DNA of 64,000 nucleotides from Knoxdaviesia capensis (taxonomy: Eukaryota > Ascomycota > Sordariomycetes > Microascales > Gondwanamycetaceae): assembly GCA_001510575.1 (NCBI GenBank), contig LNGK01000005.1:3162574-3226573 (forward strand), read 5' to 3'. The position numbers and the translations under genes were made by a program. Below the pieces are notes generated by a model. The model had not been told where the DNA came from. It saw nothing but the letters and a program-made list of their open reading frames with translations, and ran no database searches. Of this stretch, positions 1 to 13,489 are shown piece by piece; position 1 is the stretch's first letter, and each line of letters opens with the position of its first letter.

Positions 1-961
1 GCTGGCCGTTTCTCAACATAAAACCTTTCCTTACTGAGTATGGGTGCATGCAGATGCGAACAGGTTGTGGTGTATTGCGTTTAACTTCTTGCCCTTGACA
101 AACGCATCTCTGCGCCAACTTTCCCCTCTTAGGGTAGCGAAGGCTATATATACAAAGAGAAAGGTATTGGAACCACCGTAGACCCAGACACAAGAAAACA
201 AGCCCAAGAGAACACCACATGAAGAGGTATATCTTTCGGTTTCTGCCTATCTAGGACACCCGCAAAATGATGTTGAATGGGATATATGCAATTTCAAATT
301 TAAGAAAGAAACACAGATCGTGCCTCGCCCGCCTTCTCCCAACTCCACGTCCACAGAAGGGTGTGTTCCACCACCACCTTCGCCGCCCAGCCGTCCATCT
401 GTCCTGCCCCCTCAATGTCAAGGGATGTAGTCCAAGAAATACCACAACAAATGACCTACACCCGAAAACAAAAATAATGCGAAGAAACGTCTACTCTTTG
501 GCAGAGACACAAGAAAACGGATACAAGAAGAATAAAACGGCGAGGGGAAATTGTTGACAAAAAATTGCAGTATGTGCATTATGCATACGACTAGATGAGA
601 TGGATAGTTAATGAGGTGGTGGGGGGAGTGGGTATGTTTTTGTTTTGTCCAAATGAGAAACAGAGACAGAGAGAGCAGGGCGTCTTTAGCCGCCGTGGGC
701 ACAGTCGTGGACCCCCGGGACAAAGGAGTCGGCGGGAAAGGGTATCATGACAATTTTGGCGAGGGTCCAAGAGAAAAAAAGATCCGGGCGACGGAAGGAA
801 AATCAGAGGTGGAAGGGAACACCGAATGAGATCGTTAGGGTCGGGAGAAACGTAAAAAAGGGTTTGCGGAGGCTGGCCGGTCCGTGGATGCGGAGATTCT
901 GCGGTTTTGTCGGAGGTTGACCACCGCGCACACCGCGGGGAGCTTTCAGCGTTGTCGTCCC
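1..961. other. Flank downstream of pkr1, no supported gene
   Basis: No open frame here resembles a known protein; the open frames are short and overlap on both strands. The part next to 961 is presumably the 3' untranslated region of the minus-strand pkr1 gene. I see no RNA gene or repeat of note. Confidence 0.5.
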
Positions 962-1498
962 TCACTTGCCATCCTCGTTCTCCGACACGCGCTCCCACTC
1001 GTCCTCCGTGCTGACACTCGACTGCGTCCCCGACGCCGCAACGGCCGCCAACCGGCGCTTCAGCTCGCCGGCCGCGCCGACCGCATCCACACTCGACGTT
1101 GCCGTCACACTTCCGGCGGCGTCACCCGCGGCCGCCGCACGCCGAGACGCAGCAGGAGCTGGCGCAGCCGCCGCTGACGAGCCGTCCTCCTCGCCCGGCT
1201 CAACCTCGGTGTCGCTATCATCGGAGAGCGGGGCGAGCGGCCGGGACTCGCGTTCCTTTTTCTCGCGCGCCTCGCGCTCCTGGTGCACGCGCAGCTCGGC
1301 GGCGAACCAGTTGATGGCCCACCAGAGACACGCGCACAGTATCGACAGGATGATGAAGTGGATGCTGTAGGTGGCGAACAGGAGAACAGCAAGCAGGAGC
1401 TGCAGCACGGCGAAGGTCGCGTTCGTGGCGACCAACAACGTCGGGGTCGGGCCGGGGGTGAAGATCGACTCCCACAAGTCTTCGAAGAAGGCGGCCAT
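962..1498 (-). CDS. pkr1: V-ATPase assembly factor, Pkr1 family
   Basis: Single-exon gene for a 178-residue protein of the Pkr1 family, small ER membrane proteins that in yeast help assemble the V0 sector of the vacuolar ATPase (established for the family). The first 19 residues carry the family signature: MAAFFEDLWESIFTPG, then PTPTLLVATN. Two hydrophobic segments follow at about residues 21-42 and 45-66, the second with a WWAINWF motif. From about residue 70 the tail is charged and low-complexity: a basic/acidic stretch rich in E, K and R, then acidic, Ala-rich and Ser-rich stretches, probably cytosolic. The frame stays open 18 codons further upstream, but I chose the ATG at 1498 because the family motif begins exactly there and its context is good. 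The tail is longer than in yeast Pkr1, which is common in filamentous fungi. It is divergent from the F-box gene 3 kb away. Confidence 0.88.
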   Translation of the reverse strand: MAAFFEDLWESIFTPGPTPTLLVATNATFAVLQLLLAVLLFATYSIHFIILSILCACLWWAINWFAAELRVHQEREAREKKERESRPLAPLSDDSDTEVEPGEEDGSSAAAAPAPAASRRAAAAGDAAGSVTATSSVDAVGAAGELKRRLAAVAASGTQSSVSTEDEWERVSENEDGK

Positions 1499-4492
1499 GG
1501 TCGGAGGTAGTGATCGGGGAAATGCTGGCAACTTGGAGGAGAGTTCGTTCACAGCACAGGGAAGTGCGTGTAGTTATAGGAAGATGGAGGTTGAGACTGT
1601 TGGTTGCGCCAGAGAAGATGGTCGGTCAGCTTTCGGGCCTGGTGACAGGACAGACGGGGCCGGGGGAGAGCAATATAAGGTTTCAAGGTGGAAGGCAAGG
1701 CAAGGCAAAAGAAGAAACCATGACCAAGCAAGCAGAGGAGGCAATCTACAGCTGCCTATCCATAAGGACAGATTCAAGACGTGGCAACGAGCCATGAAAC
1801 CCAGCAGCAAGAGCAACAGCAACCACCGATGAGACGTACGTACATTTCAGAACAACGTTTGTTGGCAAGACAGCATTCATGCGGCTGGCAGAGAAAAAAC
1901 GAAAAGAACGGTACGCCCCAGAATTACTTCCAGGCACACCACTCTAGGACAAAAGTGCGCGCGCGGCCGGGTCCGGAACGGGAACGGGAGAAGAGGACAG
2001 AGTGTTCGGTCGGGGGTCTTGAGGACAGCTGGTCTATCGGAGAGAAGAAGAGAAGAAGTTGCGAGAATGACGAATTGGGCAGAAACAAGAGGACAGACGA
2101 CAGACGACGGACGACAGAAAAAGAAAAGAAAGATGTGTTCTGAAGGCGAGTTATATTTGAACAGGGGACAGACACGCACGCGACTGGCGGCTATTTTGTA
2201 GGCACCAGTTAGAGGGCCGAAAAAATGGGGGGTGGGTTTGTCTAGAGGCTATCTCGCCGGCTGCCGGGGGTTTGTTGGGTGGGGAAGAGAAGGAACGAGA
2301 AGAGGAAAGAGAATGAAGCTATTCACAACAGGAAATTTTATTCAAGAGACGTGGTGAAGAGAGATGAGAACAGGACAAAGAGGGAGTTGGCGAAAAGATT
2401 GTTGTATAGAACGGAGCAGAGCGGGGTTTTGGGCCGGGGGCGGGATGAGTGAGGGAAGGAGGGGGGGACACAGGAAATTAGGGGACGGCTCAAGGCCCAA
2501 AGGATACCTGCAGTTGCAGTGGTGATCAGGGCGGGTTTGCAAGTACCAGCTGGGGTTTAACGCACCTGAACAGCGGTTCCCCAGCCGCCTGAATTTTGTT
2601 GTTTCTGGGGCTGTTTTAGCATATGACGTCTTTTCTGGAGGAGAGGAAAAGTCCAAGGGTTGAACCCCCTGTAGCCGTCCTCCAACATTTGTAGCTTGTG
2701 ATATCCGCGAGTTCAAACTTTGACATGAAGGAGACATTAAGACGGCGGCTTTCTCACCTGGTGATAACAAATCCGCTGGAGGGAACCGTACCCAAAAGAT
2801 CCCCCCTTCTGAATAACACCGAGATAGATGGCGTTGAAAGAGGTCGTACGGCGGCGGCGTTGGGCACGGCGCCTTCAAGCGGCACGGAATACAGTAGAGA
2901 CAGTGTGTGTGTGTGTGCACTTGCTGCCACCTGCCACGTCGGGCGCTTGACACCTGCCCAGCAAGGGAGCTTTGAAATGCAGTATCAAGAAAATGTTATC
3001 TTGTCTTCATGAATATTCATCAATCTAACTGTATCACCCACCTTGAGTTCTGCATCTCCATATACATTTTCACTCAGTGTTCTGCACGACAGAATACAAC
3101 CATGTCGGAGCAATGCACGCCATTCTGACGGGCCCCCGAGTGAAACGGCCCTGGTTACTCACATCATGCGTGCCACCGTGCATGATATCTGGCTGAGAAA
3201 AGCAACACACAGACTTGTACGGCCAGGGCCCGGTCTTATTCCCGATGGGTATGTCGGAGTAATGAATGTTCAGCATGTATGTAAATCATCTTGGGAGCTG
3301 CTGATGCTATGTGGAGTTCTGCGAGCTCATAGCTGTCCTTATCAGCTTATCGGTGCTCTCCGGCCTAAGGAGGGGCGGCCGGCCTGGGCAGCTTTGCGCC
3401 AGATTGCGACTTCATGAAATGGACACCAACCAGCCCAAGATGCCCAAGGGTAGGTACCTGGGTACATGTACTGGACGGAGTACCTGCATCGGTGGCAATG
3501 CAAAGTGCAGGTCCCTCCCATGGAAGCTCCTTCCTGTGCAGTGAAATATGCATCTATAGGGGTCTGGCGCCCCAAACTCTAGGCTGCACGATAAGCATCT
3601 TCGCTGACCTGCAGCCATCTTATCTCAACTTACTCCATTACACATCCTCACCACAGGGACCTTCAAGCTGCCCCGACCCTTATGTCTATCCTCTTAACGC
3701 TGCATTCTTCCTCCCCCCACCCCTAAATGCGACCCTCTTATCGTTATCACTGTGATCTTCGCGCCCCATTGATTCGGCTTCAAGCCTTGTCCGTGCCTGT
3801 CTTTCCCTGTCTCCCCTCCGCTATCGAATCTGGATCACCCAGCTGGGTGTGCTGTTGTCCGGCCTCACCGTCTACAATCTAGCCGGCCCGGCCGGAGTCG
3901 ACAACGACAGCACGGCGACCAGATCCCGGATATCCACACCCGTCTAACTCGGCTCCAACTGGCCGGGCCGGGCCACAGCGCTGGCTTCATTCCTGTAGCC
4001 GCCCGCCGGTCCTGGCCTCCCACTCCCGTTGGCCGCTGGGTGGCGCGTTCACATGATTGGACCACGCTGTGTGTTTTCTTTTTAAGGTGTCTCCCCATAA
4101 ATCTTGTCGGTGGTGCGCGCGTGTGTTTAAGCCTCGTTTCGCTAGGACAGGGCTTGCCTCACCGGAGACACACACCGTTCCTGCCCACCATTACTCTCGC
4201 TTTTCGGTCCTCCTTTACGACATCAAAGATCTCCAACTCGGACACAGCGATCGCGACCGACACCCGATTTACTACTACCTTGAGCACGAGAAGCACATCC
4301 GGCTAAATATCGGCCAGCCGGCCAGTCATCCCACCTCCCGCTTCCGTCTCCCGTTTGTTGCCGCACGTCCCTCCTGTGCCGATAGCTACCGCAGCTTCTC
4401 ACCCAGGCTGTTTGTCGCTGTACCTCCGAGAATACCATCGGCAAGTCTCATCAACCGCTCGGCCTGAACACGCCTGTGTTCGTCTTCCCACC
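1499..4492. other. Divergent intergenic region between pkr1 and the F-box gene
   Basis: A 3 kb region that must hold both promoters. On the pkr1 side the minus strand is pyrimidine-rich (about 1500-2330), as fungal leaders often are. On the F-box side the 3600-4490 stretch is C/T-rich on the plus strand. The open frames inside, including one of 203 codons on the minus strand at 2342-2953, have no recognisable domain and I do not call them genes. Confidence 0.5.
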
Positions 4493-7185
4493 ATGGCTCT
4501 GTCGCAGAGCGATCGGAAGTTGACGCTCTTGACACTTCCCGCCGACATCCATCACTTGATCCTGCAAGAGGTCGGTATTGCTCTGTTCTAGTCACGCGTG
4601 TGTGTATCCGGATCTTTGTGTTCCGCACATACTAACCCGGCTCACACCGGTCGTCCCTCGCCCAGATCACTCACACAAACGACCTCACCGCCCTGGCCCT
4701 GACAAACTCAGCCCTCCACGACCTCGTCATCCCCCACATCTACTCGCGCTTCGACATCGTGTGGCCCGACAGCCAGGTCGAAGCCTCCGACTCAAAGGGC
4801 GTCGACGCTCTTACCTTCGGCCTATCGACGCTATGTCTCGGGAGCCGCTTCTCGTCCTTTTCGAAGCGCCAGCACGGCGGCCGGCCGGCGCGGAAACAGT
4901 CGTACGGCCAGTTCATCCGCAAGTTCTCGCTCGGCAACGGACCGACCGAGTGGGTGTCGGACTATTCGATCTTTAAAGAGCAGGGCAAGATGCTGGGCAC
5001 GCTGGTGGCGCTGTCGGTCGAGAAAATGGTGAATCTGGAGTCGTTCGTGTGGGATATGCCCACCGGCGTGCTCTCGGATATCTTCATGGCCCTGGGCTCG
5101 CTGCAGGACCGCTCCGACGGCAGCCCGTGCAAGCTGGAAAAGATCTGGGTGCGCTGGCACTCCAACCCGACCAGCCGCGACGACTCCCAGATCCCCTCCA
5201 TCCTGCTCACCCACATCCCGCCGCCGGCAATCAACCCCATCGGCGAGGTGGGGTACTGGTGCCCGCCTGCCACCAGCGAACCGCCGCCGCCGCCGGCCCC
5301 GCGGACCACCCCGCGCAAATACTCCGAGACCAATCTGGAGTACCCGACCTTCAGCGCGCTCCCGCCCGTCAAGAGCCTGTCGGTCCTGGACATCGACGAG
5401 CTGGCCTACCTCGAGGAGATGGCCCTACTGATCGAGCGGTCGGTCGACCAGCTGCAGGAACTGCGGGTCGGCATTGCCCGCTCGGCGCTGTCGGGCGACG
5501 ACTTCTTGCCGTGGAACGGGCCCGACCTGCACCAAATCGACTGGAACGCGACGTGGCCGGGGGACTCCAAGGCGGGGAAGCGCCGGCTAGGTGGAGTTCT
5601 CGGCGTGCTTGTTGGCCGAATTTTCGATATCCGCCAGAGTCTGGACGCGCGAGCTGCCCCGGGGAGCTCTGGTCCGGACTCGAATGCGGATAGTGTCTCG
5701 GCCGGAAATATGCCGGCTGCGGACGGGCCGGTAGGCTCACCGGTCCTCGCCCCCGGCGTTCTGGCGGCCGAGCCTGGGTCGGAAAGCAGCACGTCCAGCC
5801 AGGAGACGGCGCGAGCCAGTCCAACATCCGGTGCTGGCCGGCCTCCCCCTGGCAAGGTGCTGCAACGGAAGCTCCGGCTGCACACCCTGGAGCTGGAGCG
5901 TATAACATTGTCTCTACACGTCTGCCTCCACGCCATCGACTGGACGACCATCCGGTCAATCACGCTGCTGTCGTGTAGCCTGCAGTACACGCTCTGGGCC
6001 ATGCTGTCGAAGATATACGCGCCGACGTCCTCCACCGCCCCGACCACCACAACGTCGGGTGCGCCATCTAGTGTTGGCCGCGCGCGGTTCCAGTACCAGC
6101 TCTCGCTGACGTCGATTCACACCGACGAGGTGCCCGACACGCTGATGCGGTTCATCAGCACGACGCTGGCGCCCAACACGCTGGAGGTGCTGTTCCTGCA
6201 GGACCGCGAGCGGCCGTTCACCAGCCTGGACCTGTCGGATGTGCTAAAGACCGCGGTGGGGCGCCACCGCCTCAGCATCAAAAAACTGCTGCTGGAGACG
6301 GGCAACGAGGACCCTGCGCGCAAGTTGGCGTGGACGCTGCGGATGCCGCTGGTAATGTACATCATGAGTGGGCGGTTGCCGAAATTGCGTGAGCTGTCTG
6401 TTGGGTTTGATGTGACGTGCTGGGTGAGTGTTCCTGTTGTCTCTATACTGGCCAGCGGGCTGTTCATATTTCGCGTCTTCTAACCTTTTCTTCTGTAGCA
6501 CTACTTCATCCAACACCTCCCGAATGTGCCTCACCTACGAGCGATCCACTTCCACAAACTGATAACCCCCGGCACGACCACCGTCGATCGTAAGGAGCTT
6601 GCTCTTCAGATTGTTGACGCCATCGCGCTCCGGCCGGACATTTCCATGTGCTACATCGGCATCGAAACCACGTGCTACGAAGTCATCGAGGTGCAGCCCA
6701 ACTCGCCTAAGACAGGCTCCTCCTCGTCGGCCAGCAGCTCGACGGCCGACGGCACCGTTGCGACCGGGCCCGGCGGAGGGCATCCCGGAGTCGGAGTGGC
6801 TATCCCGGGAGAGGAGACCGATGGATCGATTCCTGCGGGCGGCAACGATGACTCCAGCGATGACGACGAGGAAGACGAAGATGACGAAGACGAAGACGAC
6901 GACGACGATGATGAAGAGGAAGACGACGATGATGACGTGCACAACGACACGGCGGCGGCGGACGGGTCCTCGCTGCCGATCGATGTGGCGGCGGGGGCCG
7001 GCGGGATGATGGCGGGGCTGGTCGGGGCCGGCGGGATGGCGGAGACGGAGGACGGACACCAGTGGGACACGGAGGAGGCGCTGAGCGGGGCGTATGCGGA
7101 TACCACGCCGCAGGTGCGGTTGCGGGAGATTCTGTTCTACGACGACCGGGTGGCGATTTTCAAAGCGAGGCTGGGGCGGTTGTGA
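4493..7185 (+). CDS. Large F-box-like protein with acidic C-terminal stretch
   Basis: Three exons, 4493-4570, 4666-6423 and 6499-7185, encode about 840 residues. The start ATG has a strong CCACCATGG context. Intron 1 uses the weak donor GTCGGT with a clear CTAAC branch site near 4632 and a CAG acceptor; it is required because exon 1 otherwise stops and joining keeps frame. Intron 2 has the canonical donor GTGAGT and a TAG acceptor. Residues about 9-60 form an F-box-like module: a leucine-rich LTLPADIHHLILQEI helix, then THTNDLTALALTNSALHDLV. F-box proteins recruit substrates to SCF ubiquitin ligases (family knowledge); the substrate is unknown. The middle has scattered leucine-rich segments (for example LHTLELERITLSL), but I cannot assign regular repeats. 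There is a Pro-rich stretch near residue 230, a Ser/Gly/Ala-rich linker, and a run of about 34 almost purely Asp/Glu/Ser residues near 729-762. Exon structure is well supported; the function is inferred. Confidence 0.78.
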
Positions 7186-7217
7186 TGGTGCTGGTGGTTT
7201 TCTCTCTCGGTTGGATT

Positions 7218-7239
7218 TCTTTTTTTTTTTTTTTTTTTT
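7218..7239 (+). repeat. Poly-T run in the F-box gene 3' region
   Basis: A near-pure T run about 35 bases past the stop codon. It lies in the likely 3' untranslated region. It could affect 3' end formation, but nothing more can be read from it. Confidence 0.6.
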
Positions 7240-10200
7240 CGTCAACTGTCTCTGTTGTTTTCGGTATTGCACTTGGACGTTACAACCCCCACCTGCCCCC
7301 CTGTACGCGCTGCACCTTATTTGCGCGCCGTGCATCGAGCTTCTTGGAAGTGTGGACCCCACATGAGAATGGGTGAGTTTTGCGAGTGTCCGTGTTGTGG
7401 CCTGCATGTGCGTTAAGGGCCGTCCATACAACAACAACCAAAAGAGAGTTAAGCGAGGGTGGCTCTTTGTGTTTGGCGATGCAACTAGACACTTGCTTGC
7501 TTCGCGAGTGGAGGTAGCGTAGCTTGGCCAGCTTTGCGGCTCGTAATTCAACTATATCGTATACGTCACTATGGCGCCGGCCGCTGGGCATCTTTTTTTT
7601 GTGTGATATCTCACTTTGAATGTGTGGCTGGTGGGTACGGGTGGTTGATATAGCCAGCAATCATGCATACAGTCTGGGTCTGTGTGGGCTAAGACGGGGG
7701 GGGAGGGGGGAAGATGATCTTGGTCGTGGAAGATCGTGAGGTCAGCAACACCCTCCCCCATCTTGGAAAGAAAGTGTGGGAATATGAGAAGAAGGGTAAT
7801 GGGCGTGTGCATGGAACAATGGTCGGCCAAGCGTCCACGATGATGCCAGAGGATCACGACGGATAACAACAGCCATCGCATCCCTCTCGAACAGAGCACA
7901 CACGTCGGCGGTGATGACACCGACCTCCCACCCGGCAAGGATGTACATGACGACAGCCATGTCATACAGCCACGAAGGTCCCCGGCTGACAAAACACGGC
8001 GCAAGATGCTCGCCGACGTGAGCGACAAAGCTTGTGCACAAGCCGCCGAGACCTGAGAGAGAGCGAGAGTCTCGTCGTCATCAAGATACACTGTAGCAAT
8101 GGCCTCTTTACCCGATGCAGGTCGGGAGGCCGGGATGTGTATCATTACGGACACATGATGCAGGGCATATATGCGGCCTGCCAGCGCCCGCTCTCACATG
8201 CATGCGGCGAACCCTCGATTTTGCACGATTTGGGGTCTCTCTCGTTTGCGTGGTCGCCCACCCACCCGTGTTATCTTGCCCGTGTATGTGCGTCGCTTGG
8301 AGTCTGCACGGCGGAGAACACACCCCTGACCACCCGTAGTTGCTGCTTTATTCCACCGGAGAAAAGTCGACCTCGGTCCACGTCCAGATGAGGGTGCTTC
8401 TGCAGGCCGGGATCCGATGGAGGGGCTGGCAGAGTCTCCGTGGATGCCGGGTTGGGCGGGGGATATCACAGAAAGAAAATAACCGTTTGAGCTGTGGCCG
8501 CCGCCGAGAAGTCGTTCCGGCTCGGGGGCTCCGGGGGGAGGGAGGGGGACCCCTATCACCTCGTACCTGTCAATTCGAGCTTCTTTGGTGCATTGATTGA
8601 ATGATTATTCTTATTTTTATTCTTATTTTCTTTTTCCACTTGTGACGGAACCCCTTTCTTTTACCCTTCTTGTGAAGCATGTTTTTGCACCAACGGAAAA
8701 TCAGAGAGAGGCCACCCCCGGATCCCACTGCCAAGTCCGGGGCGCCGGAGGGATCGGTAACTTGAAGCCATTTACGACGAAGTACCAATCACGACATTCG
8801 GACACCCTCGTACGGGGCAAAAAAGATATGTAGGAGACACACACGAGGAAACCGAACAAAAGACAAGAAACCCCCCCCCCCGTACACACTTTCAACCAGC
8901 GGGAATAGACGTGTTCCACGTGAGCTTCCTCAACTTCTATCTCCGGCCACCCAAAGTGCTTCTCTGTCTTGGCCCGTCCCCGTGAGTGCTTGCCGGGCTC
9001 TCCACTCTGTAGAATGGCCCTGTTGCTGTTTGGCCATTCCTGTTGATCCTGCTGCCCTGTGGGGGAGGAGCAGCAGAAACGGACGAAGGATCGAGAGGCT
9101 CCACTCGAAATTAAGAGTGTGCCTAAAGCCGTGGGTTCGGATGTGATGGGGAATACTACCTGTCTGAGTTTGGTTTCTCTCGCCTTATATCGTCGGGCCC
9201 AGGAGGATTCACGGGCCTAGGCAACTTAATCAGCCCGAATTTTCCGTGGGCCCCGAACCTACGAAACAAACCAGAGTTCTGTTGGCACACACACACACAC
9301 GTCTGCTGTGTACACACCCTTTGAATGCTCTAGAGCGGGGAACCACCAGCTCGATTGGCATTGGCTAGATCGGAAGTTCGGGATATTGGTGATTGAAGGA
9401 TCTTTATCCGATAGTCGAGCAGGCTTTGGATGTTTCCCTCCCTGCATAAGCCAAGAAACCAAGTAAAAAGCCCCAATACCGAAAAGTCCAAAGGCGGTGT
9501 GCAGCTCCGGATGCTAATAGCTTCCCGGTAGTCTGCCCAGAAAACCCCATACTGCCTTTGTGGGCAGGTTCGGAGCAGGGCGAGACCCGGACCGAAGCTG
9601 TGATATGAGGCAACGAGAAGGGTTCAACCCTGGCGGTGCGGCTAAACCCTGAGTCAGGCCAACCCCAACCCTAATTCATCCGAGCATCACCAGTATCCTC
9701 AGGAGTTGGGTGATTGAGGACATCATTGGGGCAGAGCGAAGACCCACAAGATTGGAAGATCTCCGGTGATGTGTCCTTCCTCACGGATGACACGGAGACA
9801 GTCAGTTCAGCGTGAGACTTGAATTTCAAATTCAAAGCCCCATTGCGCTGCGTGCAACTGTCAATTGCAAGTGCACATCCGCGGAAATCGCGATAACATC
9901 CAGGCGCAGGACGTGCTACTAGCTGTGGTGACGTGTGGTTACGTGGATGAGCAAGGTGCATCTCCGATGCGTGGTTGTGCATACGCTATCGGCCAGTTAC
10001 CTTTCCGCGGGGGACGATGTATCATACAAGAGAAATCCGCGCATGGCCAAGACACACTCTCACGTGCTGGGATCACGACATTCGCGAGCATAACAGACAG
10101 AGAGAGAGTCTGGCTGTTGATGGAGGGTTCGTTGGGGTTCGTTGGTGCGTATGTGGAGTATTCCGATCGCCCAAGGGCGAGGGAATGGATAAGTTAGTGG

Positions 10201-13200
10201 GTGGCCAATGCTAAACGGATGGCAACCTTACTTAGTCAGGGATGCCTACTGACCGTTGATTGTCTCACACACACGTACACACTCTCTCAGGATGTGTGTG
10301 TTTCTCCCAGGGCCTCTGGAAGGGTAAGGGGAACTCTCGAGGCTGTGCCCGCGACTAGGGCATCTGGGCTGCCATTATCATGTATAACCGGGCAGCTAGA
10401 CGACCAACAGTGCATGCCTGTCTGCCTGAGAAGTGTCGGTGTGGTAGATCGCGCAGGGGGGGCCACGACTGGAAGTGCAAACTCTAGAACACTGGGCTGG
10501 ACTGTACGGGAACAGCAATCTGGTGATCCAGGGGATGTTTCCCAAAGGTCTGCCCACCCTGTTTCTAGTGGACTTCTGCGTCGTCCCCCCAGATACGACA
10601 ATTGCCCACGAAACCACTTTCCGTGGGACAGTATCCCGGCAGCCTCTTCATGGAGGGGGGCGTGTCAGCCAGTCTGCATGTGCGAGCGAGCGAAGAGAAT
10701 GGGGCGCTATTCAAATATCAGGTCCAAAACAACCCCTAGGAGTCCGCATTCTCTCTACGGGCGGACCATATAGGCCGGGAGGGCTAAACCAACAGGAGAG
10801 AGGGCAAGATAGCGGGCTGAGCGGCAAGCATTCTTGTGAGGGGGGTGGGTTTTTGTTTTTCGATTTTCGCCAGAATCACGAACATTCCGAGAGCCAGCCG
10901 TCCGGAGAGGTGAGTGAGGGGTGGGAGAGAGGGGCTATCTGGCTAGGCTGGCACGAGATTGGCTGGACGGCCTCGCTCGACGTTCGGATTGCATGACCAC
11001 GGGCATTGATGCAAGAGAGAGGGGGGGGGTGTTCTATTTTGAGGAACCGATGCCGGCGAATTCAAAATCGCCAGCGCCCGTAGGGTGGGTGGAACTCCGG
11101 ACATGTGAAGGACATAAAGCAGGGAGGCACCAGCGCGCGTATCGATGGCAATACACGCCCTCGCCGGCATGACGGGGTTGATGTCGTGTCGTTCTGCGCG
11201 ACTCTGCCCGGTTCTCCGAGGCGAGGAGGGCAGGCCTCTCTCCCCAACACAGCATGGACCCAGAGAGCGAAAAACAGATAAATCATCAGAAACCGCTCCG
11301 GTGGTCCTTGTGTCCTGCTGCTGTTGGTCTCTCCGCTTCTCCCGTCCGTCACAGCCCCCTCTTCCCGGACCACCACCAGCCGGGGGGATGGGCACAACTT
11401 AGCGGTCCAGAGCCATGCAGAGCGGGAAATGCACTGATGCCTTGGCCAAGACCATGGTGTCCCTCGTTCGGCCGACCACTGGCCACCATGCATCTCCTTG
11501 GAGAAGAAGCAGCCAAAAGCAGGGAGCCAGAGTATCCGGGAGAATGCTTTCGATGATCTCCGGTCGATGGTGATGGAAGCAGAAATTCAAACACCCGCGC
11601 GGGAGAGGCATGTCGAGAGATAATGTTGAATACTTTGAAGCCTGAAGGCATAGGCAGCAATCCCAGACATCTGATGGCGATGCTCAGGTGCCGCCTTGCC
11701 AGCCACAAACCACACAAGCTGGCAGGTCGGCATTCAGACTCGCGGCGAAATGAGCCACTCACGGCGCGGACTTTGGGCGGCAGTGGCAAGCTGGTGACAG
11801 CAGTGCTGATGGTGAAGAGGGAGATGGAGATGAGAGTTTGTGTATTTGCAATCCCGTCGGTATCCGCGCCGGGTTTTTATGGACGACAACCATCGCCATC
11901 TCCGCCATCACGAGGACGGACGTAGGGACCTTTGCGACAAGATTGAATTAGTACGGATACAACTACAGCTCTGTGAGATTTCCAATGGGTTACTCAACTC
12001 TGACAATTGCTCGAGATCGGTGGTGAACAGCCACATACCGAAGCTTTGCATCGGAGCCCGCGATGCTGTAGAACACCATAGAAAAAGAAACTGCATATCA
12101 CAACGACCCATCATCACCAATAGCTGACTGACTTCAGCTGCAGATCTCCACTAAAAGCCCGCAGCTGCGATAGGCTAGAGACCATGTCATAGCTATAAAA
12201 ACAAGGTTAAGAGCAGTGTCGACAACGGCGCAAGCCCGCTCTCAACCAAACCCCAAAGACCCAGACTCAGCCCAGAACCCCCGCTGACCTGGGGCTCAGT
12301 CATGATTACAGCCAAAGAAGCACGACGAACAGCTGGAGCGCTGCCGAGTGCGTGGACTTTCGATATCGGCAGCGGTAGATCATGACGCCCGTGCTTAGAA
12401 TAGCACGATCAGGGTTGGGCCCGGACTCGCCGATGGCACACGCTGTTAGTCCTGTCGAGCAAAAAATCAAATCAAATCAAAGAAAATACCAAAAATCCCG
12501 TATCGTAAAGCTAAAGGAAATACACACTTTACCTAGTCCCTGGAGAATTCCCAGGAACCCCGAACCCCCAATTCAAACGGCTCGCGTTAAGGGCGAATTG
12601 GAACTCATCGATAAACGACGTCCGCCCCCCGCCCCCAGTTTGCGACGCCGCGCGCTCTCCTGTTTCTTCCCTACGAGGCGACAAATCTTGGCTTTGTCAA
12701 GTGCTTAAATCCACCTTGTCCAACCCTAATCCTCGCGCATGTCCGGCGCGGCGGGAACGATGATGCTCTTCAAGCTTCGCGATGCGACAGTGGAACGGTG
12801 GCGGCGGGAAACACGACCCCCCGAGCCCTCGACCGGTTGTTCCCTTACGCGGGCGAAGATGCCGGAATTAGCATCGCGCTTCAGGCTGGCTGAGGCTCCG
12901 CGAATTTGGAACACACAACAACGCCTGCGATGCTGAAGGCTGCTGACGGGCGATTTGACGGTGCAAATCCGTCACCCCGGGAATAACCCGTAGACGAGAG
13001 AAGACTTGCGGCCATTGACAGTCACCCCGAAAGCAAGCATTCTCTCGTCAAGCATCACCATGGAGCCACCGGGAAGCCGCTTTGCGTTGCTGGCATGGCA
13101 CACATCACGAATCCTCAATAATCATCATGTAAGGGCCGGCTTCACAGGGTCTTCTCGGGTTGTGTGAACCCCCCCCAGATAGCGGAAAGCAATGACGCAC

Positions 13201-13434
13201 AAACCCGCCGATTGGAAATGGTGTTGGGTGGTGTGTGTTTCCATCCAATCAGCTGGATCCCCTGGAACGACATGGAACCCGGTCGAGATTGGGCCGGGAT
13301 TATATGGCGTCCCTGAATTTGCAAGATGTTGCTCAGCACACCACACGAGATTTGGGGAATACAGGCAATGAATACGACGCCGGTAATGCACAAGTTCGTG
13401 TGTATCACGACTATCGCCAGCTATGACATGGGCT

Positions 13435-13438
<4 letters not shown>

Positions 13439-13486
<48 letters not shown>
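13439..13486 (+). repeat. (CT)24 microsatellite
   Basis: An uninterrupted run of 24 CT dinucleotides in the gene-poor interval. The open frames of alternating Ser-Leu (plus strand) or Arg-Glu (minus strand) that cross it are artefacts of the repeat. Confidence 0.95.

Positions 13487-13489
<3 letters not shown>

Noticed and set aside
966..1370. Plus-strand frame opposite pkr1
   Set aside because: It is a Ser/Ala-rich shadow of the pkr1 tail.
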